A stretch of DNA of 36,135 nt from Haliea sp. GTDB lineage: Bacteria; Pseudomonadota; Gammaproteobacteria; Pseudomonadales; Halieaceae. The notes beneath the pieces are model-generated. The model was given only the letters and a program-made list of their open reading frames with translations. It ran no database searches and was not told where the DNA came from. The position numbers and the translations under genes are program-made. The stretch covers positions 1-36,135 of the forward strand of contig JAHEBL010000025.1 of NCBI GenBank assembly GCA_024642265.1. The letters are read 5' to 3'. Below are positions 26,225-36,135 of this stretch, piece by piece. Position 1 is the stretch's first letter; each line of letters starts with the position of its first letter.

Positions 26225-27910
26225 TTACATTGTCTCCGGAGCCGAGACGCCCAGCAGTTCCAGGCCGTTCGCGATCACCTGGCGTACAGACTCCGACAGG
26301 GCGACTCGGGCATTGCGCAGGGCCGTTTCATCTACCAGCACCTTGTGCGCGTTGTAGCAGGTGTGGAAGTCCCCGGCCAGCTCGCGCAGGTAGGTGGCGA
26401 CGCCGTGGGGTTCGCTTGCCGCGGCAGCGCCCGCCACCACTTCGGGGTACCGGTCCAGTTGGCGAAGCAGGGCTTTTTCGTGCTCTTCGGTCAACTCATC
26501 GAGATTGGCCAGGCCCGCCTGTACGCTCCACTCCCAGCCCTGTTCGACCATCTTGCGCATTACGCTGCAGGCCCGGGCGTGGGCGTACTGGATGTAGTAC
26601 ACCGGGTTGTCGTTGCTCTGTGACATAGCGAGGTTGATATCGAAGGTCAGCTGCGAATTGGCTGCCCGCGCCGTGAGGAAGAAGCGCGTGGCATCGCAGC
26701 CCACCTCGTCTATCAGGTCGCGCAGGGTGACATAGCTGCCCGCGCGCTTGGACAGCTTGACCTCCTCGCCGTCGCGCATGACCGTTACCATCTGGTGCAG
26801 GACGTAATCCGGCCAACCCTCGGGGATACCCGAGTGCAGTGCCTGCAGGCCGGCGCGCACCCGGGTTACGGTGCTGTGATGGTCGGCACCCTGTTCATTG
26901 ATAACCCGCTCGAAGCCCCGGTTCCATTTGTTCAGGTGATAAGCCACATCCGGCAGGAAGTAGGTGTAACCTCCTTCGCTTTTGCGCATGACCCGGTCCT
27001 TGTCATCGCCGAAATCGGTGGTCCGCAGCCACAGGGCTCCGTCTTTTTCGTAGGTGTGCCCGCACTCGATAAGCCGCCGGACAGTGGCTTCCACTTCCCC
27101 GGCTTCATACAGGGAGGATTCGAGGAAATAATTGTCGAAATGCACTGCGAAGGCCTGCAGGTCGAGGTCCTGCTCGCGGCGCAGGTAGGCGACCGCAAAG
27201 CGGCGTATGTCATCCAGGTCCTCGGGGTTGGCCGCACTGCTGACGTGCTGGTCTGTCGCGTCGACCCGGTCGCCTCGCAGGTAGGCCCGGGCCACCTCCT
27301 CAATATAGTCGCCGCGGTAGCCGTCTGCGGGCCAGCCCGGGTCTTCGGGTCCCAAACCCCTGCAGCGCGCCTGCACCGACAGGGCCAGGTTGCTGATCTG
27401 CTGACCTGCGTCGTTGTAATAGAACTCCCTGGTCACGTCCCAGCCGGTAGCCTGCAGCAGGCGGCAGATGCTGTCTCCCACCGCCGCGCCCCGGCCGTGT
27501 CCCACGTGCAGCGGACCGGTCGGGTTGGCAGACACGTACTCCACCTGCACCTTGCGGCCTGCCCCGGCGGCAGAGGTGCCGAAGGCCTCGCCCTGTTCCA
27601 GGATGCGCTGGATGACCGCCTGGCTACTGGCGCCCGAGAGAAAAAAGTTGATGAAGCCCGGCCCGGCGATCTCGGTGCGCTCGACAAAAGGGGCTTCGGG
27701 CAAGGCCTGGCAGATCAATTCGGCCAATTCTCGCGGTTTCTTGCCCGCCGCCCTGGCGAGGCCAAGGGCGACATTGGTGGCCAGGTCGCCGTGCTCCGGG
27801 TCGCGGGTGCGCTCGATCTGCACCCCGGTTGGGGTATCGCCGGGTAACTGGCCCTGATCCACCAGTTTTTGCAGCGCCTGGAGGATGAGCCGGGTAAGTT
27901 GTTCCTTCAT
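26225..27910 (-). CDS. argS: Arginyl-tRNA synthetase
   Basis: A 561-residue class I aminoacyl-tRNA synthetase. An N-terminal additional domain (1-115) is followed by the HIGH-like motif [12 protein letters not shown] near residue 130, the Rossmann catalytic core with the divergent KMSKS region VKLSKRAG, and a C-terminal DALR anticodon-binding domain. It charges tRNA-Arg. The ATG at 27910 begins the conserved MKEQLTRLI. It is followed after three bases by the SPOR gene. The 140-base spacer upstream of it contains a TATAAG/GATAAT-like stretch but no clear -35. Confidence 0.96.
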   Translation of the reverse strand: MKEQLTRLILQALQKLVDQGQLPGDTPTGVQIERTRDPEHGDLATNVALGLARAAGKKPRELAELICQALPEAPFVERTEIAGPGFINFFLSGASSQAVIQRILEQGEAFGTSAAGAGRKVQVEYVSANPTGPLHVGHGRGAAVGDSICRLLQATGWDVTREFYYNDAGQQISNLALSVQARCRGLGPEDPGWPADGYRGDYIEEVARAYLRGDRVDATDQHVSSAANPEDLDDIRRFAVAYLRREQDLDLQAFAVHFDNYFLESSLYEAGEVEATVRRLIECGHTYEKDGALWLRTTDFGDDKDRVMRKSEGGYTYFLPDVAYHLNKWNRGFERVINEQGADHHSTVTRVRAGLQALHSGIPEGWPDYVLHQMVTVMRDGEEVKLSKRAGSYVTLRDLIDEVGCDATRFFLTARAANSQLTFDINLAMSQSNDNPVYYIQYAHARACSVMRKMVEQGWEWSVQAGLANLDELTEEHEKALLRQLDRYPEVVAGAAAASEPHGVATYLRELAGDFHTCYNAHKVLVDETALRNARVALSESVRQVIANGLELLGVSAPETM

Positions 27911-28050
27911 GGCGAGGGGATATACCTGAGTTACTTCAATAGGTTACCGGGCTTGCGGAGCCCGCTGGCCGGTCATTATCCTTATAAGTGCCCGCTGTGG
28001 CTAGTGATGGGTGCGGTCCTGGTGTCGGCTGGCTTTGCGCGTGGGCGCGG

Positions 28051-30249
28051 CTAGTACAGGTCCAGCGGATCGACATCGATGGACCATTTGAGGCCGCGCC
28101 GCGCGGGGACAGTTTCTGCCCGGCCAACCAGCAGGCCCGCGACCAGCTGCGCCGCCCTGCGATCAGGCGCCAGCAGGATCAGCTGGCTGCGGTACTTGCC
28201 CGCCCGCCGCTGCATCGGCGCCGGCAGCGGCCCAATCAGCCGGGCACCGGCCGGCAAGTCAGGCTCGGTTTGGCTGCGCACGGTTTGCAGAAACTGTTCA
28301 CCGCAGGCGGCATCGCTGCAGTCGGAGCGCAGAATGACCAGCTGCCCGGCGGGTGGCATTCCGGCGGCCTGCCGGTCGGCGAGTATTGCCCGGGCCTGAT
28401 CGCTGTAATCCACGTTCAGCATTGCCTGCAGCGCCGGGTGATCGGGGTAGTGGGTCTGCACGAGTACCTCGCCGGGCTGCTCGGCCCTGCCCGCCCGGCC
28501 GGCCACCTGTGTCAGGAGCTGGGCCATTCTCTCTTCGCCGCGAAAATCTGCGCTGAAAAGCATTGCATCGGCATCGATCACCGCCACCAGGCTGACACCC
28601 GGGAAGTGGTGACCCTTGGTCAGCATTTGCGTCCCCAGCAGGATTCCCGGCTCTCCCCGGTTGATCAGGCCAACCAGGTCCCGCATCGCGTGGCGGGCCT
28701 GCATGGTGTCGCTGTCTACCCTGAAAACCGGCCATTGGCTGAAGCGCCGGCACAGGAAGTCCTCGGTCTGTTCGGTACCCAGTCCGGCCGTTATCAGGCT
28801 GCTGCCGTGGCACTGGGGGCAGCGCTGCGGCATCCTCCTGCCTGCGCCGCAGTGGTGGCAGCGCAACTGCCCGTGGCGGCGGTGGACGGTAAGCCTGGCG
28901 TCGCAGGCGCTGCACTGGGCCACCCAGCCGCAGTCATGGCATTGCAGGGTAGGTGCGTAACCGCGCCGATTCAGGAACAGCAGCACCTGCTGTTGCGCCT
29001 GCAAAGTCTGGTCGATGGCGCTGAGCAGTGTCGAGGAGAGCCCCGCCTGCAGCTCCTGCCGGCGCACGTCGATGGCCCTGATGCTCGGCAGTGAGCTGGT
29101 GCCGGCGCGCTGCCGCAGGCGGTGGAGCTGATAGCGGCCCGCGGCTACATTGTGGAGGCTTTCCAGTGACGGCGTGGCGCTGCCCAGCAGTACCGGGCAT
29201 TTTTCCAACTGGCCGCGCTTTACCGCCACGTCGCGGGCTGAATAGCGAAAACCGTCCTGCTGTTTATAGGAGCTATCGTGTTCCTCATCGACAATGATCA
29301 GGCCCGGGTTTTGCAACGGTGTGAATATCGCGGAGCGGGTGCCGATGACGATGTGCGCGCTGCCGTCCCTTGCCGCCTCCCAGGCGCGATAGCGCTCGGC
29401 CTCGCCCAGGCCCGAGTGAAGGGTCACTATGGTGGCGGCGAAGCGCTGCCTGAACCGCTCCAGGGTCTGTGGCGTCAGCCCGATTTCAGGAATGAGCACC
29501 AGCGCCTGCCTGCCCCGTTCCAGGCAGTCGGCGATGAACTGCAGGTAGACCTCGGTTTTGCCACTCCCGGTGACGCCTTCCAGCAGGTGGCAACTGAAGC
29601 CTTTCCGGGCTTTCAGCAGGGCGGCCAGCGTATCGGCCTGTTCGGGATTGAGCGCAAGTCCGGCCCGACTGTCAGCCGCCATGGGCAGCTGCGCGAGCGT
29701 GCACTGCTCCGCCAGTTCCTTGGCCGCCAGGCTGCGCATTACTGCGCCGCTGATCCCCCGCTCCCTGAACAGGTCGTTGCTGACTGCCGGCGCGCCCTGC
29801 AGCAGTGCCAGCGCTTCGGCCTTGCGCGGTGAGCGGGCCAGCGCGCCAGCTGGCAGGCCCATCCCGCGAGTTGTCAGGCGCCAGCCGGCGCGGCCGCCTG
29901 GCCGGTGAGCCTTGCCTTGCCTCAGGGAGGCGGGGAAGGCGCAAGCATATACCTCGCCCGGGGGGTGGTGATAGTAACGGGCGGCCCAGTCACATAATTG
30001 CAGCAAGGTGGACGGCACCAGCGGGGCATCATCCAGAACTGCGTCGGCATGCTTCAGTGCCGATGCGGGCAGCTCACTGTCCTGGCAGAGCTGCACGAGG
30101 TAGCCGGTCACCTTGCGGGAGCCGAAAGGCACACTCACGCGCTGGCCGGGTTGCAGCGCCATTGCCGCGGCCGCGCTCATGCCCCTGGGGGGCAGGTAGT
30201 CGAACAGGCGACGCAGCGGAGAGGGTATGGCGAGGCGAAGTATGGACAT
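28051..30249 (-). CDS. priA: Primosomal protein N' (replication restart helicase PriA)
   Basis: A 732-residue superfamily 2 helicase. A DNA-binding N-terminal region is followed by Walker A TGSGKT with K231, D321-E-E-H324, then a zinc-binding insert with paired cysteines between C437 and C480, and the second motor domain with VAGRAGRAEQPGEVLVQT. PriA recognises abandoned forks and loads DnaB. The ATG at 30249 fits the conserved start SILRLAIPSPL. It is transcribed away from rpmE. All helicase and zinc residues look intact. Confidence 0.96.
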   Translation of the reverse strand: MSILRLAIPSPLRRLFDYLPPRGMSAAAAMALQPGQRVSVPFGSRKVTGYLVQLCQDSELPASALKHADAVLDDAPLVPSTLLQLCDWAARYYHHPPGEVYACAFPASLRQGKAHRPGGRAGWRLTTRGMGLPAGALARSPRKAEALALLQGAPAVSNDLFRERGISGAVMRSLAAKELAEQCTLAQLPMAADSRAGLALNPEQADTLAALLKARKGFSCHLLEGVTGSGKTEVYLQFIADCLERGRQALVLIPEIGLTPQTLERFRQRFAATIVTLHSGLGEAERYRAWEAARDGSAHIVIGTRSAIFTPLQNPGLIIVDEEHDSSYKQQDGFRYSARDVAVKRGQLEKCPVLLGSATPSLESLHNVAAGRYQLHRLRQRAGTSSLPSIRAIDVRRQELQAGLSSTLLSAIDQTLQAQQQVLLFLNRRGYAPTLQCHDCGWVAQCSACDARLTVHRRHGQLRCHHCGAGRRMPQRCPQCHGSSLITAGLGTEQTEDFLCRRFSQWPVFRVDSDTMQARHAMRDLVGLINRGEPGILLGTQMLTKGHHFPGVSLVAVIDADAMLFSADFRGEERMAQLLTQVAGRAGRAEQPGEVLVQTHYPDHPALQAMLNVDYSDQARAILADRQAAGMPPAGQLVILRSDCSDAACGEQFLQTVRSQTEPDLPAGARLIGPLPAPMQRRAGKYRSQLILLAPDRRAAQLVAGLLVGRAETVPARRGLKWSIDVDPLDLY

Positions 30250-30375
30250 TGCGCCCCTTTCCGGGCCGGCTGTGAATGGAAGAGGGCCAGTGTACCAAAT
30301 CAGAGGCGTGAATATTGGCCGGAGACCGGGCCGGCAGCGGATTGTGGCAAGCCTGCCGGGTGCGGATAATGCCTA

Positions 30376-30403
30376 TTGCTTCTGCCCCCACGTCTGTTAA
30401 GAT
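30376..30403 (+). promoter_or_regulatory. rpmE: Candidate sigma-70 promoter of rpmE
   Basis: TTGCTT (30376-30381) and TAAGAT (30398-30403) are separated by 16 bases. The leader that follows contains a small hairpin, CCCGA-6-TCGGG, at 30428-30443 and a GAGGAG ribosome site before the ATG at 30474. Confidence 0.5.
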
Positions 30404-30473
30404 GCGCGGCTATTTTTTGGTGCGGTGCCCGACAGGGATCGGGTGGCGGCGCCTAATGACGAGGAGTGACATT

Positions 30474-30689
30474 ATGAAAGCAGATATCCATCCCAAGTAC
30501 GAGGCCGTCACGGCAACATGCAGCTGCGGCAACCAGGTTATAACCCGTTCCACCCACTGTGAAGACCTTCAGATCGACGTGTGCTCAGAGTGCCACCCGT
30601 TCTATACCGGCAAGCAGAAGGTGATGGATACCGGTGGTCGAGTCGACCGTTTCAACAAGCGTTTTGGTAGCCGCGGCACCAAGCGCTAG
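30474..30689 (+). CDS. rpmE: 50S ribosomal protein L31 (zinc-binding type)
   Basis: A 71-residue ribosomal protein with the four cysteines of the zinc-containing C+ form: C16 and C18 in ATCSCGN, C37 and C40 in [15 protein letters not shown]. It bridges the two ribosomal subunits. GAGGAG upstream of the ATG at 30474 fixes the start; the frame is open further upstream, but those residues are not L31. It is divergent from priA, as in Pseudomonas, and ends at a strong terminator. Confidence 0.97.
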   Translation: MKADIHPKYEAVTATCSCGNQVITRSTHCEDLQIDVCSECHPFYTGKQKVMDTGGRVDRFNKRFGSRGTKR

Positions 30690-30720
30690 CCGACGGGCGC
30701 CCTGCGCCCCTGCTCAATAC

Positions 30721-30755
30721 AAAAAAGCCGGGCCTGCATTGGCCCGGTTTTTTTT
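30721..30755 (+). terminator. Rho-independent terminator of rpmE
   Basis: CCGGGCC (30728-30734) pairs with GGCCCGG (30741-30747) around the loop TGCATT, with an A-run before and a run of T residues after. The A-run makes it potentially bidirectional. Confidence 0.93.
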
Positions 30756-30795
30756 GAGCCCCTGAAAACACCGGGTCGAGCGTCAATTTGTCGCC

Positions 30796-30822
30796 TTGTT
30801 ACGGGACGCCCTTTTCTATATC
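30796..30822 (+). promoter_or_regulatory. Weak candidate promoter of the malic enzyme gene
   Basis: TTGTTA (30796-30801) and TATATC (30817-30822) are 15 bases apart, about 30 bases before the ATG at 30853. The short spacing lowers confidence. Confidence 0.3.
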
Positions 30823-30852
30823 CTTTCGGACCTTTTTCCACAAGTGAAACTC

Positions 30853-32103
30853 ATGCCCAAGGACTTCAAGCAGGCTGCGCTGGATTATCACTCGGACCCT
30901 ATCCCCGGCAAAATCAGTGTGGAGCTTACCAAACCGGCCGAAACCCAGCACGACCTGGCGCTGGCCTATAGTCCGGGTGTGGCAGAGCCCTGTCGGGAAA
31001 TCGCCGCTGACCGCGAGAATGCCTATCGCTATACGGGCAAGGGCAATCTGGTCGCGGTGGTCAGCAATGGTACCGCCGTCCTCGGGCTGGGGAATCTGGG
31101 CTCGCTCGCAAGCAAGCCGGTAATGGAGGGCAAGGCGCTGCTGTTCAAGCGCTTTGCCGGCATCAATTCGATCGATATCGAGGTCAATACCGAGGACTCA
31201 GCCGAATTTATCAATACCGTGGCGCTGATAGCGGATACCTTTGGTGGTATCAACCTGGAAGATATCAAGGCGCCGGAGTGTTTTGAGATAGAGGCGGCCC
31301 TGTCCGAGCGCTGCGCGATACCCATTTTCCACGACGACCAGCACGGCACGGCCATAGTCACGGCCGCGGGCCTGTTGAACGCCCTCGAGGTGCAGGGCAA
31401 GCGACTGGAGGAGGCGGTGATCACCTGCCTCGGGGCCGGTGCTGCGGCTATCGCCTGTATGCGCCTGCTGGTCAGCCTGGGGGCCAGGCGCAACAATATA
31501 TACATGCTGGATCGCCGCGGGGTCATTTACGCCGGCCGCGAGGGTGTCAACGCCTACAAACAGGAATTCGCCAACCAGACCAACAAGCGCAGCCTGTCTG
31601 ATGCCATCAACGGTGCAGATGTGTTTATCGGTCTGTCAGGGGCGGATCTGCTCAGTGCGGACATGCTGTTGTCGATGGCTGACCGTCCGGTGGTGTTTGC
31701 CTGCTCCAATCCCGACCCAGAAATAAAGCCGGAAATTGCGCTCGCCACCCGCGATGACGTGATCATCGCCACAGGCAGGTCGGATTATCCCAACCAGGTG
31801 AACAATGTGCTCGGTTTTCCGTTCATATTCCGGGGTGCTCTGGATGTGCGGGCGACCTGTATCAATGAAGAGATGAAAATTGCGGCGGTGCACGCCCTGT
31901 GTGAACTGACCCGCCAGTCTGTGCCCCAGGAGGTGTTGACTGCCTGCGGTGTCGACGCCCTCACCTTCGGTCCCGATTATATTATTCCCAAGCCTGTGGA
32001 CCATCGGCTGCTGGAACTGGTGGCACCTGCGGTCGCTCGGGCTGCCGTTGACAGCGGTGTTGCGCGCCTGCCCTACCCCGACAACTACTCACCCGGCAAC
32101 TGA
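30853..32103 (+). CDS. Malic enzyme (MaeB-type, without phosphotransacetylase domain)
   Basis: A 416-residue malic enzyme that decarboxylates malate to pyruvate with reduction of NAD(P)+. The malic domain contains [31 protein letters not shown] (key word KPVMEGK) and the metal-binding HDDQHGTA; the NAD(P) domain has [13 protein letters not shown] and [10 protein letters not shown]. It lacks the C-terminal phosphotransacetylase-like half of Escherichia MaeB, like the Pseudomonas enzyme. Cofactor preference cannot be read with certainty. The ATG at 30853 starts the conserved [12 protein letters not shown]; a TTG at 30796 would add a non-homologous stretch. Confidence 0.93.
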   Translation: MPKDFKQAALDYHSDPIPGKISVELTKPAETQHDLALAYSPGVAEPCREIAADRENAYRYTGKGNLVAVVSNGTAVLGLGNLGSLASKPVMEGKALLFKRFAGINSIDIEVNTEDSAEFINTVALIADTFGGINLEDIKAPECFEIEAALSERCAIPIFHDDQHGTAIVTAAGLLNALEVQGKRLEEAVITCLGAGAAAIACMRLLVSLGARRNNIYMLDRRGVIYAGREGVNAYKQEFANQTNKRSLSDAINGADVFIGLSGADLLSADMLLSMADRPVVFACSNPDPEIKPEIALATRDDVIIATGRSDYPNQVNNVLGFPFIFRGALDVRATCINEEMKIAAVHALCELTRQSVPQEVLTACGVDALTFGPDYIIPKPVDHRLLELVAPAVARAAVDSGVARLPYPDNYSPGN

Positions 32104-32118
32104 GCCGTAACAGTTGCC
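32095..32118. terminator. Stem-loop over the malic enzyme stop, between convergent genes
   Basis: GGCAACTG and CAGTTGCC form an eight-base stem around AGCCGTAA, with the TGA stop inside. Two or three further G-C pairs can form beyond one mismatch. No T-run follows on either strand, so intrinsic termination is doubtful. Confidence 0.35.
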
Positions 32119-32145
32119 CGGGCTGGCGGAATGTCAGGTCGCAGG

Positions 32146-34587
32146 CTAGAAAATATCGCGCAGCAGTGCGTCCGTGCCCTGGCCGCCTTCACCGGGCCCG
32201 GCTTCACCGCCGGCTCGAGCCGGTATATTTTCCTTCAAAAAGTACTCGAAAATGGCGTTGGCCTGCCCGGGGTTTGCCAGCAGTCCGGTGTCCGGATCAA
32301 TCCGGACGCTGACCAGGCCAGGCGGTAACGGCCGCTGTCTTACCGGGCTGTCCCGCAGCGCTTCCCGCATGAAGTCAATCCAGATAGGCAGTGCTGCTGT
32401 ACCGCCGAACTCACGCCGTCCCAGCGGGGTATAGCCATCGAAACCCACCCAGGTCGAAGTAACCACGTCGCTGTTGTAACCCGAGAACCATACATCCATT
32501 GGGCCATTGGTGGTGCCGGTCTTGCCGGCAATATCGCTGCGTTCCAGTACCAGCGCCTTGCGACCGGTGCCCCTGGTGATAACGTCCTTGAGGATGCTGT
32601 CGATGATAAAATTGACCCGGGCATCCATGATGCGGGGAGCGGGGGGCAGCGCGGCCTGGTCTTCGCCATTGCTCGCGAGAATCTCCTCCATGCTCAGTTC
32701 TTCCGATGCTGTGCCCGGGGCCGGGGTGTCATCACAGCTGCGGCATACTGTCAGTGGTCGCGCCTTGTAGATTTCCTTGCCGTCGATGTCGTCAATCCGG
32801 GCGATCAGGTAGGGTTCGACCCGATAGCCGCCGTTAGCCAGTACCGCGTAAGCCGCTGCGACATCCATTACGCTCATGACATGGGTGCCCAGCGCCAGGG
32901 ACAGGTCGCGCGGAAAATCGGAAGTGTCAAAACCGAAGCGGGTCATATAGTCCAGCAGTTTGTCCACGCCCATTTGCTGCAGCAGGCGAATGGACACCAG
33001 GTTCCGTGATTTTGTGAGGGCCCAGCGCAGGCGCGTGGGCCCATAGAATTTGCCCTCGTCGTTTTCGGGTCGCCACATGCCCTCGTCGAGAGAGCTGTCC
33101 TCGACCACGACCGGTGCGTCGTTGATGATACTGGCAGCGGTGAAACCCGACTCCAGTGCGGCGCTGTACAGGAAAGGCTTGAAGTTCGATCCCGGCTGCC
33201 GCAGGGCCTGGGTGGCCCGATTGAATTTGCTCAGTTCGAAGCCAACGCCACCGACGATGCTGACGATGGCGCCGTCATCCGGTTGCAGGGAAACCAGGGC
33301 GGCCTGGGCGGCGGGTACCTGGCTGAGAAACCAGCCCTCCTCTCCCCTGTCGGCCACTCGAATCAGGTCGCCCACCGCCAGTACCTCGGCCGGGGTCTTG
33401 GGCCTGGGTCCGACCGCATTCTCGCTGAGGTAAGGTGACGCATGGTTGATGCCGTTTTCCCATGGCACCGATGCGCGACGACCGTCGGCCAGCAGAATGG
33501 CTACCTGCTCATCCCCGACCTCGGTGACCACAGCGGGAGAAAGATCCGCGATCACAGCGGTCTGCCCCAGCGCCTCCAGCCAGGCCTGTTCCGGATTGCT
33601 GTCGTTGTCCGCGGGCTGCAGTTTCTGTTCCGGGCCGCGGTAGCCGTGCCTGTCGTCATAGGTCAGCAGGCCTTTGATCACGGCTTCGCGCGCGACTTCC
33701 TGCAGTCCACTGTTGATGGTGGTGTAGACGTGATAGCCGTCGTTATAGGCAGCCATGCCATACCGGTCCAGCATTTCCTGGCGAACCATCTCGGCCGCAT
33801 AGTGAGCAGAGAAGCTCAGTTGCTCGTCGTGATGCTTCGCCGTATCGATTTCCGCCACGGCCGCACTGTACTGTGCCTGGTCGATGTAGCCGAGGTCACG
33901 CATGCGACCCAGAATCCAGTCGCGCCGCTGCTTGCCCGCTACCGGTCCGCTGATGGGGTTGTTGCGTGATGGCGCCTTGGGAATGCCCGCCAGCATGGCG
34001 TACTGGGCCAAATCCAGTTCGCCGATGCTCTTGCCGTAATAGACCTTGGATGCCGCTTCAAAACCATAAGCGCGATGCCCCAGGAAAACACGGTTGAAAT
34101 ACAGTTCAAAGATCTCGCGTTTATCGAGCGCGCGTTCGATTTCAATAGCCAGCAGGATCTCGTTGAACTTGCGCATGAAGGTGCGCTCGAGGGACAGGAA
34201 ATAATTCCTGGCGACCTGCATTGTCAGCGTGCTGCCGCCGGAGCCCTTCTCTCCTGTCAGCACCAGCTCCGAAACAGCCCGGAACAATCCTGTGAAATCG
34301 ATCCCGGAATGGCGAAAAAAGCTCGCGTCCTCGGCGGCCAGCAGTGCCTCTATAAATTGTGGTGGAATTTCCTCGAAGGGTAGCGGGCTGCGTTTCTGTT
34401 CGCCGAACTGGCCGATCAGGTAGCCGTCCCGGGTGTAAACCCGCATCGGTGTCTGTAGTTTCACGTCGCGCAGAGTGGCAACGTCCGGCAGGTTCGGACT
34501 GAGGTACAGATAGATACCTGCCAACAGCCACAAAGATCCAAAAAGTCCAAATAATGACAGGCGAAAAAGAGCGCGTAGGATTTTCAT
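32146..34587 (-). CDS. mrcA: Penicillin-binding protein 1A (class A, bifunctional)
   Basis: An 813-residue peptidoglycan synthase. One membrane helix (about residues 8-29) anchors it in the inner membrane. The glycosyltransferase domain has the catalytic E86 in AAEDASFFRHSG and GGSTLTMQVARNYF. An OB-like insert precedes the transpeptidase domain, with S467-N-F-K470 (SxxK), SRN and K689-T-G691. It polymerises glycan strands and crosslinks them. The position, convergent with malic enzyme and divergent from pilM, is the Pseudomonas ponA position. All catalytic residues are present. Confidence 0.96.
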   Translation of the reverse strand: MKILRALFRLSLFGLFGSLWLLAGIYLYLSPNLPDVATLRDVKLQTPMRVYTRDGYLIGQFGEQKRSPLPFEEIPPQFIEALLAAEDASFFRHSGIDFTGLFRAVSELVLTGEKGSGGSTLTMQVARNYFLSLERTFMRKFNEILLAIEIERALDKREIFELYFNRVFLGHRAYGFEAASKVYYGKSIGELDLAQYAMLAGIPKAPSRNNPISGPVAGKQRRDWILGRMRDLGYIDQAQYSAAVAEIDTAKHHDEQLSFSAHYAAEMVRQEMLDRYGMAAYNDGYHVYTTINSGLQEVAREAVIKGLLTYDDRHGYRGPEQKLQPADNDSNPEQAWLEALGQTAVIADLSPAVVTEVGDEQVAILLADGRRASVPWENGINHASPYLSENAVGPRPKTPAEVLAVGDLIRVADRGEEGWFLSQVPAAQAALVSLQPDDGAIVSIVGGVGFELSKFNRATQALRQPGSNFKPFLYSAALESGFTAASIINDAPVVVEDSSLDEGMWRPENDEGKFYGPTRLRWALTKSRNLVSIRLLQQMGVDKLLDYMTRFGFDTSDFPRDLSLALGTHVMSVMDVAAAYAVLANGGYRVEPYLIARIDDIDGKEIYKARPLTVCRSCDDTPAPGTASEELSMEEILASNGEDQAALPPAPRIMDARVNFIIDSILKDVITRGTGRKALVLERSDIAGKTGTTNGPMDVWFSGYNSDVVTSTWVGFDGYTPLGRREFGGTAALPIWIDFMREALRDSPVRQRPLPPGLVSVRIDPDTGLLANPGQANAIFEYFLKENIPARAGGEAGPGEGGQGTDALLRDIF

Positions 34588-35824
<1,237 letters not shown>

Positions 35825-35825
<1 letters not shown>

Positions 35826-36135
35826 TGGCACAGATTAACTTACTGCCATGGCGGGAAGAGCGACGGCAGGACCTCAAGAAAGAGTTTCTCATCACGACCG
35901 GCCTGGTGATTGCGCTGGCGGTGGGTCTGGTCCTGCTGGGCGACCGCGTGGTCAATGGCCAGATCGAGCACCAGAAGGCGCGCAACCAGTACCTCACAGA
36001 CAATATCAAGGTGCTTGACGAGCAGGTCGCCGAGATTCGTGAATTGCAGAAGAAGCGCAACCAGCTGCTGGACAGGATGCGCGTCATTCAGGAACTGCAG
36101 GGCAACCGACCGATTATTGTGCGGGTGCTGGACCA
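35825..36135 (+). CDS. pilN: Type IV pilus assembly protein PilN (3' end outside the window)
   Basis: The first 103 codons of PilN. It begins with MAQINLLPWREERR, the conserved tail that binds PilM, then a membrane helix at about residues 24-42 and a periplasmic coiled-coil region rich in Glu, Lys and Gln. PilN and PilO form the inner-membrane scaffold of the pilus machine. The ATG overlaps the pilM stop by one base. The reading frame is open to the window edge. Confidence 0.94.

Noticed and set aside
26795-27847. A 350-codon plus-strand frame opposite argS
   Set aside because: It is a shadow of the arginyl-tRNA synthetase gene, with no ribosome site or family resemblance.
27947-27963. A CGGGCT-5-AGCCCG hairpin between priA and argS as a terminator
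   Set aside because: No T-run follows on the minus strand, and it lies in the probable argS leader, so its role is undecided.

Overview
The window (about 36 kb, GC-rich, almost fully coding) is a chromosomal segment of a gammaproteobacterium. The minus-strand order priA-argS-SPOR-hslV-hslU-DUF971-ubiE-ubiJ-ubiB-hisI-hisE-tatA-tatB-tatC, flanked by rpmE, malic enzyme, mrcA/ponA and pilMN, is the Pseudomonas-type chromosomal order. Three-subunit transhydrogenase, the HslV N-terminus and an RpoE-ChrR pair point to a marine Cellvibrionales/Halieaceae-like relative. The family-level placement is inference. No rRNA, tRNA, CRISPR array, insertion sequence or prophage was seen.

Layout. 18-2023 (minus): nhaC and a hotdog thioesterase joined by an ATGA overlap. 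2170-7054 (plus): an EamA transporter, a FAN1-type VRR-NUC nuclease and an XPD/DinG-like helicase carrying its own PD-(D/E)XK-like N-terminus. 7024-10320 (minus): a Cfa-like methyltransferase, DUF1365 and an FAD oxidoreductase, tightly coupled and divergent from 10505-11765 (plus), an ECF sigma factor and ChrR anti-sigma factor. 12083-14872 (plus): pntAA-pntAB-pntB with a clear terminator. 15040-16143 (plus): a hemerythrin protein with a histone-H1-like tail. 16091-27910 (minus): ABC exporter, tatCBA, hisE, hisI, ubiB, ubiJ, ubiE, DUF971, hslU, hslV, SPOR protein and argS, listed left to right, with priA next to them at 28051-30249. 30474-30689 (plus): rpmE and a strong terminator. 30853-32103 (plus): malic enzyme. 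32146-34587 (minus): class A PBP, divergent across an AT-rich spacer from pilM and the start of pilN, which runs off the right edge.

How the genes work together. The most coherent regulatory unit is 7024-11765. The sigma gene has upstream TGATCC-N18-TATAGT, matching the known RpoE/ChrR (singlet-oxygen) promoter pattern. ChrR keeps all metal ligands known from Rhodobacter. The divergent lipid-modification operon is of the kind such sigma factors control, so this looks like a photooxidative-stress membrane-lipid module, possibly making methylated or furan fatty acids. A second regulatory signal is a sigma-32-type promoter (CTTGAA-N14-CCCCAT) before hslVU. The remaining blocks are housekeeping: Tat export, ubiquinone synthesis, histidine synthesis, replication restart, arginyl-tRNA charging, cell-wall synthesis and type IV pilus assembly.
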